Positions 1-8,256 of a stretch of 64,000 bases of DNA are shown piece by piece. The position numbers and the translations under genes were made by a program. The DNA is taken from contig NZ_LQPZ01000017.1 in NCBI RefSeq assembly GCF_002102395.1, positions 1-64,000 of the forward strand, given 5' to 3'. Each line of letters opens with the position of its first letter. The first letter of the stretch is position 1. The stretch comes from Mycolicibacillus trivialis. GTDB taxonomy: Bacteria; Actinomycetota; Actinomycetes; Mycobacteriales; Mycobacteriaceae. The notes beneath the pieces are model-generated. The model was not told the origin of the DNA. It was given only the letters and a program-made list of their open reading frames with translations, and made no database searches.

Positions 1-461
1 GGGGGAGGCAGGTCGGCCGGGGGCGGCGGGACGTCCTCGTTGACCGGCGGCAGGTCGGCCGGCGGGGCTTCCTTCGGGGCGCTCATGGTGCGCTCGGTCG
101 GCCCGGACAGCCCGGTGCCGCAGACCGGCCAGGCGCCGCGGCCCTGGCTGGCCAGGACCCGCTCGGCGACCACGATCTGGGCTTCCTTGCTGGCCTGGTG
201 CGCGGACTGGGCGAACTCATCCCCACCGTGCGAGCTCCAGGTGCTCGGTGCGAACTGCAGCCCGCCCTGGTAGCCGTTGCCGGTGTTGATGCCCCAGTTG
301 CCGCCGGACTCGCAGCTGGCGACCCGGTCCCATTCGCTGTCGGTCGCGGCGGCCGCGTGACCGGCGAGGGCGAAGCCGCCACCACCGAGTACGGCGCCGG
401 TGACGGCGATCTTGGCGACGCTGTAGTTCGATTGGCTGGGTTTACGGTGCCGACCAGTCAT
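1..461 (-). CDS. rpfA: Resuscitation-promoting factor RpfA, 5' part (gene runs off the window)
   Basis: Secreted muralytic enzyme (lytic transglycosylase-like) that cleaves peptidoglycan and promotes growth resumption of dormant cells. From the ATG at 461 there is a short basic N-terminus, a hydrophobic export segment (about residues 17-37), then the Rpf domain opening with '[18 protein letters not shown]'. It contains the catalytic Glu of 'CESGG', the '[10 protein letters not shown]' motif and the paired Cys. After 'WPVCGTGL' the protein turns into Pro/Ala/Asp repeats ('PPADLPP'), the low-complexity tail typical of RpfA. The remainder lies beyond position 1. The leader carries a c-di-AMP riboswitch and a CRP-like site lies further upstream. 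The N-terminal placement of the domain and the moaD2/moaA2 neighbours separate RpfA from RpfB, C, D and E. Confidence 0.93.
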   Translation of the reverse strand, partial: MTGRHRKPSQSNYSVAKIAVTGAVLGGGGFALAGHAAAATDSEWDRVASCESGGNWGINTGNGYQGGLQFAPSTWSSHGGDEFAQSAHQASKEAQIVVAERVLASQGRGAWPVCGTGLSGPTERTMSAPKEAPPADLPPVNEDVPPPPADLPP

Positions 462-487
462 AGAACCGCGGTATTCCTCTCGTGTGG

Positions 488-669
488 ACGCCTGCGAAGT
501 CAGCTGTCGGGTTCGGGCTGGAGAGGCTGCCCGGCCGTCACCCCCGAAGGGAAAACGGCTTCACCCCAAGGAGTCGTCGTCGACTCCGGGTCCGGGTGGA
601 CCGGTGGGTCCCCCGCCTCCATCCGCGGTGTTGCTCGAGGTTCCCGCGCAGCCGGATGGAGCTAGGCGC
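488..669 (-). promoter_or_regulatory. ydaO/yuaA-type cyclic di-AMP riboswitch in the rpfA leader
   Basis: Read on the minus strand, the leader has the landmarks of the ydaO family in order: a 5' closing strand CGCCU, 'GGGAACCUCGAGCAAC', the conserved 'GGGGUGAAGCCG' block, a second G-rich arm, and near the 3' end 'CCCGAACCCGACAGCUGAC' followed by the partner strand AGGCG. Actinobacterial rpf genes are a known regulon of this c-di-AMP sensor, which usually acts as an OFF switch. The aptamer ends about 26 nt before the rpfA start, so the ribosome-binding site (AGAGGAA) is close to or part of the expression platform; I see no clear separate terminator hairpin. Confidence 0.85.
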
Positions 670-866
670 TACCGGCGGGAACGATGCGCCGACCGGAACG
701 ATTCGGCGCACCGGGAGAGACGGTAGCGGGTCCGCGTCGCCTCGTCACCCCTATCGGCGTGGCGTGTTTTTCGGGTCTGCGACGCGGAAACGCCCTGGAA
801 ACGAGGTGTTTGCGCAGGTCAAACCCGTCGGTATCAATTTGTGTCCGCGCTGTTACCTGTTCGTTA

Positions 867-882
867 TGTGATGGAAATCACG
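867..882. promoter_or_regulatory. CRP-like binding site upstream of rpfA
   Basis: TGTGA-N6-TCACG, one base off the mycobacterial CRP (Rv3676) consensus TGTGA-N6-TCACA. It lies between the end of moaD2 and the riboswitch, about 200 bp upstream of the aptamer. rpfA is a recognised CRP target in M. tuberculosis. The stretch between this site and the riboswitch (670-866) has no gene and presumably contains the promoter; I could not choose one -10 box with confidence. Confidence 0.6.
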
Positions 883-917
883 CGGACGGTGGCGTGGCGG
901 GTGGTGCGCCGGCCCAC

Positions 918-1178
918 TCAGCCGCCCGCGAACGGTGGTAGCACGTCGACGACCGTGCCCGGGCGCAGCCGTTCCCCGGTGTCGCGCACCGCCACCCCGT
1001 CATACAGATAGGAGCAGCGCGCCAGCACCCGCGCCAGCTCGGCGCTGCGGTCGCTCAACGTGTCCACCAGCTGGGCCACCGTGGCGTCGGGGGAGACGGT
1101 CAGCTGCTCGCTGTCGGTGGCCGCCGCAGCCCGGGCGGCCGCGAAGTACCGCACCGTCACCGGCATCGGTTCACCCAT
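918..1178 (-). CDS. moaD2: Molybdopterin synthase small subunit MoaD2
   Basis: Ubiquitin-fold sulfur carrier of molybdopterin synthase. Its C-terminal Gly-Gly is adenylated and thiocarboxylated, and the sulfur is then passed to precursor Z (cPMP). The 86-residue product ends '...LPPFAGG', the invariant di-glycine tail, and starts with the typical beta strand 'VTVRYFAAARAAA'. An internal Met at residue 5 (start at 1166) is an alternative start. It follows moaA2 by 18 nt on the same strand, so the two are almost certainly one transcript, as in Rv0869c-Rv0868c. Length is normal for the family. Confidence 0.92.
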   Translation of the reverse strand: MGEPMPVTVRYFAAARAAAATDSEQLTVSPDATVAQLVDTLSDRSAELARVLARCSYLYDGVAVRDTGERLRPGTVVDVLPPFAGG

Positions 1179-1196
1179 CGATCCACCTCATGAGTG

Positions 1197-2276
1197 TCAG
1201 CCGCCGATCGCGCTCATCGGCCGGTTCGGCTGGATGAAGTTCGGGTCGTTGATGCCGTGGCCGGCCGGCTTCCGCCACATCGCCGCCCGCCAGGCCGCCT
1301 CGATCGCATCGTCGTCGGCGCCGGCGCGCAGCAGGCTGCGCAGGTCGCTCTCCTCCCGGGCGAACAGGCAGCTGCGGATCTGCCCGTCGGGGGTGAGCCG
1401 GGTCCGGTCGCACGCGCCGCAGAACGGGTGCGACACCGACGCGATCAGCCCGACCAGGCCGGTCTCCCCGCTGGCCTCGTCGGTGACCCGCCACAGCTCG
1501 GCCGGCGCCGAACCGCGCGGCGCGGCGTCCGGCTCGATGCTGAACTCCTCGCGCAGGGCGCCCAGCACCTCGTCGGCGGTCAGGATGGCGCTGCGGGTCC
1601 AGCGGTGCCCGGCGTCCAGCGGCATCTGCTCGATCATCCGCAGCTGCAACTCGTTGCCCAGGCAGTAGCGCACCAACTCCACCGCGTCCTGCAACCCGGT
1701 CTTGGGGTCGAGCACGGCGTTGACCTTCACCGGTTCCAGCCGGGCCTCCTTGGCCGCCGCCAGCCCGGCCAGGACGTCGTCGAGGCGGTCGCGGCGGGTG
1801 ATCGAGGCGAAGTGCTTGCGGTCCACGCTGTCCAGCGAGACGTTGATCCGGTCCAGCCCCGCGGCCTTCAGCGTGTGGGCGCGCTCGGCCAAGCCGACCG
1901 CGTTGGTGGTCATGGCGATCTCCGGGCGGGGCTTGAGCGCGGCCGTCGCGGTGATGACCTCTTCGAGGTGACGGGCCACCAGCGGCTCGCCGCCGGTGAA
2001 CCGGACGTTGGTGATCCCCAGCCGGGTCACGCCGATCCGGATCAGCCGGATGGTCTCCTCGGGCTGCAACAACTGTTTGGCCGGCAGCCACGGAACGCCT
2101 TCGGCGGGCATGCAGTAGGTACACCGCAGATTGCACCGGTCAGTCAGCGACACCCGCAGGTCGGTCGCGATGCGGCCGTAGGTGTCGATCAGCGGCCCGG
2201 AGGCCGGTGGCGCCGCGGGCGGGCGGTCGATTCGGCGCGGCACCGTCGGCACGCCGAGTGAACTCGTCAAAGTCAT
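1197..2276 (-). CDS. moaA2: GTP 3',8-cyclase MoaA2 (radical SAM)
   Basis: First step of molybdenum cofactor synthesis: with MoaC it converts GTP to cyclic pyranopterin monophosphate. The 359-residue protein carries the N-terminal radical SAM cluster motif 'CNLRCTYC' (C48, C52, C55), the SAM-binding 'FTGGEPL' and the C-terminal second [4Fe-4S] motif beginning '[14 protein letters not shown]' with its third Cys in 'RSCLF'. It ends in Gly-Gly ('MSAIGG'), which is functionally required in MoaA. The N-terminal 30 residues are Pro/Ala rich and probably unstructured. It is divergent from cspB across a 176-bp gap. No molybdenum-cofactor riboswitch was recognised in that gap. Confidence 0.94.
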   Translation of the reverse strand: MTLTSSLGVPTVPRRIDRPPAAPPASGPLIDTYGRIATDLRVSLTDRCNLRCTYCMPAEGVPWLPAKQLLQPEETIRLIRIGVTRLGITNVRFTGGEPLVARHLEEVITATAALKPRPEIAMTTNAVGLAERAHTLKAAGLDRINVSLDSVDRKHFASITRRDRLDDVLAGLAAAKEARLEPVKVNAVLDPKTGLQDAVELVRYCLGNELQLRMIEQMPLDAGHRWTRSAILTADEVLGALREEFSIEPDAAPRGSAPAELWRVTDEASGETGLVGLIASVSHPFCGACDRTRLTPDGQIRSCLFAREESDLRSLLRAGADDDAIEAAWRAAMWRKPAGHGINDPNFIQPNRPMSAIGG

Positions 2277-2364
2277 GCCTGCACCCTTTCGGGAATGGGG
2301 TCAGGGACGGGGTAACACCAGCTTACCGACGAATACCGGGATGCCTTTCGGCGCGGCGCCCGAG

Positions 2365-2402
2365 TAACATTGAGAACCATCGCGCCCCGCAGCGGCGGGG
2401 CG
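2365..2402 (+). promoter_or_regulatory. Possible cspB -10 element and 5'-leader hairpin
   Basis: TAACAT at 2365-2370 fits the mycobacterial TANNNT -10 pattern. Just downstream, 2383-2402 forms a perfect 8-bp stem (CGCCCCGC / GCGGGGCG) with a 4-nt loop, placed about 50 nt before the cspB GTG. Cold-shock genes often have structured leaders, but a role here is inference only. Confidence 0.35.
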
Positions 2403-2452
2403 TTCGTCATGTCGCCCGTTCGAGTGACCCGTCAGACAAGCAGGTGAGTTCA

Positions 2453-2860
2453 GTGCCGACCGGCAAAGTGAAGTGGTACGACCCTGAAAAGGGATTCGGC
2501 TTCCTGTCGCAGGAGGACGGCGAGGACGTCTACGTGCGCGCCTCGGCACTTCCGGACGGTGTGGAAACGCTCAAGACCGGCCAGCGCGTCGAGTTCGGGA
2601 TGGCCGCCGGCCGTCGCGGGCCGCAGGCGCTGAGTCTGACCCTGCTCGAGCCGCCGCCGAGCGTGTCCCGGCCGCGTCGCGAGGCGCCGCCCAGCCACAA
2701 GCACAGCCCCGATGAACTGCACGGGATGGTCGAGGACATGATCACCCTGCTCGAGGGCGCGGTACAACCCGAATTGCGCAAGGGCCGTTACCCCGACCGC
2801 AAGACCGCGCGCCGGGTCTCGGAGGTCGTCAAAGCGGTCGCGCGCGAACTCGACGCCTGA
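2453..2860 (+). CDS. cspB: Cold-shock-domain protein CspB
   Basis: Single-strand nucleic-acid binding protein, probably an RNA chaperone. The first ~65 residues form a cold-shock domain with '[15 protein letters not shown]' (RNP1 K-G-F-G-F) and a degenerate RNP2 ('[10 protein letters not shown]'). After a Pro/Arg linker, residues ~85-135 are a charged helical extension specific to this actinobacterial subtype. Translation is called from the GTG at 2453, because that codon is followed directly by the CSD strand and an AGGTGAG element precedes it; this gives 135 residues, matching Rv0871. The upstream reading frame is open but non-domain. fadE10 follows on the same strand after about 70 bp. Confidence 0.93.
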   Translation: MPTGKVKWYDPEKGFGFLSQEDGEDVYVRASALPDGVETLKTGQRVEFGMAAGRRGPQALSLTLLEPPPSVSRPRREAPPSHKHSPDELHGMVEDMITLLEGAVQPELRKGRYPDRKTARRVSEVVKAVARELDA

Positions 2861-2931
2861 CACGACGCCGGTTTGCCCGACCGGCCCATCGGGAACCCCC
2901 ACCTCAACCGCATTCTGCGAGGAGGTGCCTG

Positions 2932-4869
2932 ATGGCTGAGCACGTGAAGGTCACCGAGGAGGAGGCGCGCGAGGTCGCCGAAGAGTCCCGGGAAAGCGGT
3001 TGGGACAAACCGTCTTTCGCCAAAGAACTCTTCCTCGGCCGGTTCCCGCTCGACCTCATCCATCCGTTCCCCCGCCCGGGAGCCGAGGAGGAGGCTCGCA
3101 TCGAGGAGTTCCTGGGCCGGCTGCGGTCCTTCCTCGAGACCTGCGACGGCAGCGTCATCGAACGCGACGCCCGCATCCCCGACGAGTACGTGACCGGACT
3201 GGCCGAACTGGGCTGCTTCGGGCTGAAGATCCCCGAAGACTACGGCGGCCTTGGCCTTTCGCAGGTCGCCTACAACCGGGCGCTGATGCTCGTCAGCGGT
3301 GTCCACCCCAGCCTCGGCGCGCTGCTCAGCGCCCACCAGTCGATCGGCGTGCCCGAACCGCTCAAACTCGCCGGCACCGAGGAGCAGAAGAAACGGTTCC
3401 TGCCGCGTTGCGCGGCGGGCGCGATCACGGCGTTCCTGCTCACCGAACCCGACGTCGGCTCCGACCCGGCGCGGCTGGCCTCCACCGCCACGCCCGTCGA
3501 CGGCGGCTATGAACTCGACGGCGTCAAACTGTGGACCACCAACGGTGTCATCGCCGATCTGCTGGTGGTGATGGCTCGCGTCCCCAAGGACGACGGGCGC
3601 CGCGGCGGCATCAGCGCCTTTGTGGTGGAAGCCGATTCGCCGGGCATCACCGTCGAGCGGCGCAACGAGTTCATGGGTCTGCGCGGCATCGAGAACGGCG
3701 TCACCCGGCTGCACCGGGTGCGGGTGCCCGCGGAGAACCTCGTCGGCAAGGAGGGCGACGGCCTGAAGATCGCGCTCACCACCCTCAACGCCGGCCGGCT
3801 GGCGATCCCGGCGATGGCCGCGGGCGCGGCGAAGTGGTCGCTGAAGATCGCCCGCGAATGGTCGGCCGAACGGGTGCAGTGGGGCCGGCCGGTCGGCGAG
3901 CACGGCGCCGTCGCCACCAAGATCGGTTTCATCGCCGCCACCTGCTACGCGCTGGACTCGGTGCTGGAGTTGTCCGCGCAGATGGCCGACGAGGGCCGCA
4001 ACGACATCCGCATCGAGGCGGCGCTGGCCAAACTGTGGAGCAGCGAGATGGCCTGCGTCATCGCCGACGACCTGCTGCAGATCCGCGGCGGGCGCGGCTA
4101 CGAGACCGCGGCGTCGCTGGCCGCCCGCGGCGAGCGGGCCGTCCCGGTCGAACAGCAGGTCCGCGACCTGCGCATCAACCGCATCTTCGAAGGCTCCAGC
4201 GAGATCATGCGGCTGCTGATCGCGCGGGAGGCCGTCGACACCCACCTGCAGGCCGCAGGCGACCTGGCCGACCCCAAGGCCGGGCTGCGCGACAAGGCCG
4301 TCGCCGCCGCCGGGGCCAGCCGGTTCTACGCGAAATGGTTCCCGCAGCTGCTCGTCGGAACCGGGCATGCGCCGCTGGCCTACCGTGAGTTCGGCGCGCT
4401 GGCACCCCATCTGCGGTTCGTGGAGCGCGCCTCGCGCAAACTGGCCCGCAACACCTTCTACGGCATGGCCCGCTGGCAGGCCGCGATGGAACAGAAGCAG
4501 GGCTTCTTGGGTCGGGTGGTCGACATCGGCGCGGAACTGTTCGCGATGTCGGCCAGCTGCGTGCGTGCGCACGCCCAGCTGCAGGCCGGTGCCCCCGACG
4601 CCGCCGCGGCCGAGCAGCTGGCGGCCGCCTTCTGCGAGCAGGCGGCGCTGCGCGTCGACGCGCTCTTCGACAAGCTGTGGACCAACACCGACCGCACCGA
4701 CGATCGGCTCTCCCGTGACGTGATGGCCGGGCGCTACACCTGGCTGGAAGCCGGCATCCTCGACCCGAGCGAGGGCACCGGCCCGTGGATCGCGCACTGG
4801 GAGCCCGGCGAATCAAGCGAAGAGAACCTGCTGCGCCACATCGGCACCGACAAACGGGTGGCAAGCTGA
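2932..4869 (+). CDS. fadE10: Acyl-CoA dehydrogenase FadE10
   Basis: FAD-dependent alpha,beta-dehydrogenation of acyl-CoA thioesters. The 645-residue protein is of the long type. It has an N-terminal helical domain, the FAD/substrate block 'FLLTEPDVGSDPARL', the middle beta domain ('KLWTTNGVIADLLVV'), a C-terminal helical domain with 'RGGRGYETAASLAARGE', and the 'FEGSSEIMRLLIAREAV' catalytic-loop signature. A further ~200-residue C-terminal domain resembles the extension of VLCAD-type enzymes. The start follows GAGGAGGTG at a good distance. Synteny places it as Rv0873. The true chain length or branching of the substrate cannot be read from sequence. Confidence 0.92.
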   Translation: MAEHVKVTEEEAREVAEESRESGWDKPSFAKELFLGRFPLDLIHPFPRPGAEEEARIEEFLGRLRSFLETCDGSVIERDARIPDEYVTGLAELGCFGLKIPEDYGGLGLSQVAYNRALMLVSGVHPSLGALLSAHQSIGVPEPLKLAGTEEQKKRFLPRCAAGAITAFLLTEPDVGSDPARLASTATPVDGGYELDGVKLWTTNGVIADLLVVMARVPKDDGRRGGISAFVVEADSPGITVERRNEFMGLRGIENGVTRLHRVRVPAENLVGKEGDGLKIALTTLNAGRLAIPAMAAGAAKWSLKIAREWSAERVQWGRPVGEHGAVATKIGFIAATCYALDSVLELSAQMADEGRNDIRIEAALAKLWSSEMACVIADDLLQIRGGRGYETAASLAARGERAVPVEQQVRDLRINRIFEGSSEIMRLLIAREAVDTHLQAAGDLADPKAGLRDKAVAAAGASRFYAKWFPQLLVGTGHAPLAYREFGALAPHLRFVERASRKLARNTFYGMARWQAAMEQKQGFLGRVVDIGAELFAMSASCVRAHAQLQAGAPDAAAAEQLAAAFCEQAALRVDALFDKLWTNTDRTDDRLSRDVMAGRYTWLEAGILDPSEGTGPWIAHWEPGESSEENLLRHIGTDKRVAS

Positions 4870-4873
4870 CTTC

Positions 4874-5890
4874 ATGGGCAGCTACGTCGTGTCCGGGGAC
4901 TTCACCCGTGACACCAACTACATCGCCACCCGCATCACCGCCGACGGCCGCGACGGCTACCCGGTGGAGGCCGGGCGCTACCGCCTCGTCGTCGCCCGGG
5001 CGTGCCCGTGGGCCAACCGCACCATCATCGTGCGGCGGCTGCTGGGCCTGGAGGACGCGATCTCGATCGGGTTCTGCGGCCCCACCCACGACGAGCGCAG
5101 CTGGACCTTCGATCTCGACCCCGGCGGGGTGGACCCGGTGTTGAAGATCCCGCGGCTCCAGGACGCCTACCTCAAACGTTTCCCCGACTACGACAAGGGC
5201 ATCACCGTGCCCGCGATCGTCGACGTGTCGAGCGGCGAGGTCGTCACCAACGACTACCCGCAGATCACCCTGGACTTCTCCACCGAGTGGACGGCCTTCC
5301 ACCGCGACGGCGCCCCCGACCTGTACCCGGAACCGCTGCGCGCCGAGATCGACGAGGTCGCCCGCCGCGTCTACACCGAGGTCAACAACGGGGTGTACCG
5401 CTGCGGGTTCGCCGGCACCCAGGACGCCTACAACGGCGCCTACGACCGGCTGTTCACCACCCTGGACTGGCTCAGCGAGCGCCTCGCCGGGCAGCGCTAT
5501 CTGGTCGGGGACACCATCACTGAGGCCGACGTGCGACTGTTCACCACGCTGGCCCGCTTCGACCCCGTCTACCACGGGCACTTCAAATGCAATCGGCAGA
5601 AGCTCGCCGAGATGCCGGTGCTGTGGGCGTACGCGCGTGACCTGTTCCAGACCCCAGGGTTCGGCGACACCATCGACTTCGTCCAGATCAAGCAGCACTA
5701 CTACATCGTGCACGCCGATCTGAACCCCACTCGGATCGTGCCGCGCGGCCCTGACCTGGCGAATTGGCTCAGCCCGCACGGTCGCGAGGAGCTCGGCGGG
5801 CGCCCGTTCGGCGACGGCACCCCGCCGGGGCCGACCCGTCGCGGTGAAGAGGTGCCCGCCGGCCACAGCGCGCACCCCGCCCGCGAGTGA
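4874..5890 (+). CDS. Xi-class glutathione transferase-like / glutathionyl-hydroquinone reductase family protein
   Basis: YqjG/ECM4-type thiol transferase. The N-terminal thioredoxin-like part carries the diagnostic 'ARACPWANRT' with C44 as the likely nucleophile, and the C-terminal helical domain has 'EVNNGVYRCGFAGTQDAYN' and 'RYLVGDTITEADVRLF', both typical of this class. In the family the Cys removes glutathione from glutathionyl-quinones. Mycobacteria make mycothiol rather than glutathione, so the physiological thiol is uncertain. The gene starts 4 nt after fadE10 stops, so it is probably co-transcribed. Its stop codon TGA falls inside the palindromic repeat that begins at 5884. Residues after ~300 are Pro/Arg/Gly rich and may be a tail created by the repeat junction. 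Confidence 0.85.
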   Translation: MGSYVVSGDFTRDTNYIATRITADGRDGYPVEAGRYRLVVARACPWANRTIIVRRLLGLEDAISIGFCGPTHDERSWTFDLDPGGVDPVLKIPRLQDAYLKRFPDYDKGITVPAIVDVSSGEVVTNDYPQITLDFSTEWTAFHRDGAPDLYPEPLRAEIDEVARRVYTEVNNGVYRCGFAGTQDAYNGAYDRLFTTLDWLSERLAGQRYLVGDTITEADVRLFTTLARFDPVYHGHFKCNRQKLAEMPVLWAYARDLFQTPGFGDTIDFVQIKQHYYIVHADLNPTRIVPRGPDLANWLSPHGREELGGRPFGDGTPPGPTRRGEEVPAGHSAHPARE

Positions 5891-5961
5891 AGCTGTAGGG
5901 CGAGATCCGACGCGTTTTTCCGCCCTACAACTTCACTCGATCGCCGTAGAGCTTCACTCGG
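5884..5961. repeat. 78-bp palindromic dispersed repeat, copy 1 (possible bidirectional terminator)
   Basis: Outer arms CGAGTGAAGCTGTAGGGCG (5884-5902) and CGCCCTACAACTTCACTCG (5921-5939) form a 19-bp stem with one mismatch, followed by a further GAGCTTCACTCGG unit. The right-hand 51 nt (5911-5961) recur at 9434-9484 with a single mismatch. The element sits where the GST-like gene (+) and the Rv0875c-like gene (-) converge, and the TGA inside GAGTGAAG supplies the stop codon of both genes. Confidence 0.85.
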
Positions 5962-6535
5962 CGGTAGAGGCAGGCGATGACGGTGCAGTAGGGGCAGCGG
6001 GGACGTACGCCGTGGCAGCAGCGTCGTCCGCACCGGACCAGTCCGCCCACTCCTGCCAGACCGTGGCCACCGACCACTCCGCATGCGGGGCGCGGCCCAG
6101 TTCGCCGTCGGGGAAGGCCACCATCGTCATCAACTGCACGGCGATCCCGGTCAGCCGGCCGCGGTGCGCGTCGACGGTCGGGATCGTCACCGCGAGGCGG
6201 GTGTCCGGACGGAACACCGTGCTGATCTCGCCGGCCTCGTAGACCTGCAGCAGCCGCCACGGCGCGCGCCCGATCGCCGCGGGCACCCCCAGCTGCACCG
6301 GGTTGCGACCGCTCACCGGCAGTTCGGCCATCTCCTGCGGCTCTTCGCAGTCGGTCAGGTCCAGCACGTCGCAGTACCAGTACGGGCCCACCCGGGCCGA
6401 CTCGCCGTGGGAGTACACGCTGATCTGCGGCAGCTGGCCGTCCGGTTCGCGCACCAGCCACCACGCACCGACGCCGGCAGCCGCCGACGCCACCACCGTC
6501 AGCACCGCCACCACCACGGCCGTCGTACGCGTCAT
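5954..6535 (-). CDS. Conserved exported protein (Rv0875c-like)
   Basis: A 193-residue protein of unknown function. An N-terminal hydrophobic segment (about residues 4-26, 'TTAVVVAVLTVVASAAAGV' region) looks like an uncleaved membrane anchor or signal sequence. The rest is predicted extracytoplasmic and contains a Cys pair around 'YWYCDVLDLTDCEEP'. The start ATG overlaps the stop of the upstream transporter gene by 4 nt (ATGA), implying translational coupling. The last codons and stop lie in the palindromic repeat, so the native C-terminus may have been altered. Assigned to the Rv0875c family by position and by the partner transporter; no enzymatic motif is visible. Confidence 0.8.
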   Translation of the reverse strand: MTRTTAVVVAVLTVVASAAAGVGAWWLVREPDGQLPQISVYSHGESARVGPYWYCDVLDLTDCEEPQEMAELPVSGRNPVQLGVPAAIGRAPWRLLQVYEAGEISTVFRPDTRLAVTIPTVDAHRGRLTGIAVQLMTMVAFPDGELGRAPHAEWSVATVWQEWADWSGADDAAATAYVPAAPTAPSSPASTAE

Positions 6536-8169
6536 CGGCGGATCACCGCCGTGGCGTCGTCCATGCCACCCTCCTGTTCGACCCGCACCGGCCGGTTGCC
6601 CCCGAAGCCCGGGATCAGCGAGTCCCCGTTGAAGCTCACCACTGTTTGCGCCAACCCGACGATCAGCAGGGCGGCGATCACCGTGAACCCGGCCCACAAC
6701 TCGGTGTAGACCAACACCCCGACCGCGCCGCCGAGCACCCACGACAGCTGCAACGAGGACTCCGAGCGCCCGAACGCCGACGCCCGCGACTCCTCGGGCA
6801 GGTCATCCTGCATCGCCGCGTCGAGGGCCGCCTTGGCGATCGCGCTGGAACCGGCGGTCACCAGCGCCGCCAGCACCACCATCATCAGGGTGCCGGCCAC
6901 TGCGGCGGCGATCGCGGCGCCGGTCACCGCCATCGCCGAGCGCACCACCAGCACCGACGGGCGTCCCAGTTTCAGCCGCGCGCTGGCGAAGTTGCCGGCG
7001 AAGTTGCCCAGCGCGGCGGCCGCACCGACCAGCCCCAGCATGGTCAGCTGCTCCCAGCCGTCGGCGTCATGGGACTTCACCACGAACGCCGGGTAGAGGA
7101 ACATGAACCCGACCATCACCTTGATCGTGCAGTTGCCCCACAGCGACGTCATGATGTTGCGGCCCAGCGGGCGGGTCAGCGCGCCGCCGGCCTGGCGGGC
7201 GTGATCGCGCCATCCCCTACGCAGTGGGCCGTCGTCGTGGTAGCTCAACGTGGTCGGCACCTCGCCGGTGGTGACCTCCACCCAGCGCGGGATCTGCATG
7301 GACAGGATCGCGCCGGCCAGCGCCACCACGACCACCACGAACAGCGCCCCGGGCAACTGGAACAGGTGGATCGACAGGTACTCGAAACCGGCGGCGATGC
7401 CGCCGCCGGCCAAGGTGCCGCCGATCAGCCCGAACGTCGTCAGCCGGGAGTTGACCCGGACCAGATCGATGCCCGGCGGCATCACCCGCGGGGTCACCGC
7501 GCTGCGCAGCACCGAGAACGATTTGGACAGCACCATCATCGCCAGCGCGCACGGGTACAGCACCCAGGACGGATAGCTGCCGGTCTCGCCGTCGTAGTTC
7601 ATGATCAGCACCGTCACCAACGCGATGCGCAGCGCGAACGACATCGCCAACGCCACCCGGCGGCCGTGCTGCAACCGGTCGAGCGCGGGCCCGATCAGCG
7701 GCGCGACCACCGCGAACGGCGCGATCGTGATCAGCAGGTACAGCGCGACCCGGCCCTTGGACTCCCCGGTGGCCGCCGCGAAGAACAGCGTGTTGGCCAA
7801 CGCCACCGCCATCGCCGCGTCGACGGCGAAGTTCGCCATCACCGGCCAGGTCAGCGCGGTGAGCCCGGATTTGTCGGCGCCGTCGGCGGTGGCGGCGCGC
7901 TGGACCAGGTCATACATCCGCGAGCCCATCTCGCGGCTGCGCTGGGCGGCCGAACGGGCGGCGCCGGGGCGCTCGCCGTTGTCGGCGGGGGCGACGGGCG
8001 GTTCGTCGTGCAGCGGAGGCAGGTAGCGGTTGCCGCTGTGCGGGCCGTGCGCGCGCGGCGCGGTGGGGTAGTTGGCCATCCCGGGGTGTTCGCGGGCGGG
8101 GCCGGTGCGCCCGCGCGGACCCGGTGCGGCCGGGCCCCGCAGCGGGTGATGGCGCCTGCGATCCGACAT
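6532..8169 (-). CDS. MFS-type membrane transporter (Rv0876c-like)
   Basis: 545-residue integral membrane protein with about 12 hydrophobic segments beginning near residue 105 ('LTWPVMANFAVDAAMAVALA'). About 100 residues of hydrophilic, Arg/Pro-rich N-terminal cytoplasmic tail precede the first segment. 'IGPALDRLQHGRRVALAM' resembles the MFS loop 2-3 motif. The substrate is unknown. It is divergent from the DUF3027 gene at 8257 and translationally coupled to the exported protein downstream, as in Rv0876c-Rv0875c. Confidence 0.85.
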   Translation of the reverse strand: MSDRRRHHPLRGPAAPGPRGRTGPAREHPGMANYPTAPRAHGPHSGNRYLPPLHDEPPVAPADNGERPGAARSAAQRSREMGSRMYDLVQRAATADGADKSGLTALTWPVMANFAVDAAMAVALANTLFFAAATGESKGRVALYLLITIAPFAVVAPLIGPALDRLQHGRRVALAMSFALRIALVTVLIMNYDGETGSYPSWVLYPCALAMMVLSKSFSVLRSAVTPRVMPPGIDLVRVNSRLTTFGLIGGTLAGGGIAAGFEYLSIHLFQLPGALFVVVVVALAGAILSMQIPRWVEVTTGEVPTTLSYHDDGPLRRGWRDHARQAGGALTRPLGRNIMTSLWGNCTIKVMVGFMFLYPAFVVKSHDADGWEQLTMLGLVGAAAALGNFAGNFASARLKLGRPSVLVVRSAMAVTGAAIAAAVAGTLMMVVLAALVTAGSSAIAKAALDAAMQDDLPEESRASAFGRSESSLQLSWVLGGAVGVLVYTELWAGFTVIAALLIVGLAQTVVSFNGDSLIPGFGGNRPVRVEQEGGMDDATAVIRR

Positions 8170-8256
8170 GGGCTCAATTGTTCCTCATGGCGACCGTGGT
8201 CCGGCGCAGCCGATCGGTGTGGCTGGTCGGTGGCGGGTACGGCAGTATGTGGGGCG

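Noticed and set aside
2788..4797. 669-codon minus-strand open frame
   Set aside because: Antisense of fadE10, which has complete acyl-CoA dehydrogenase motifs.
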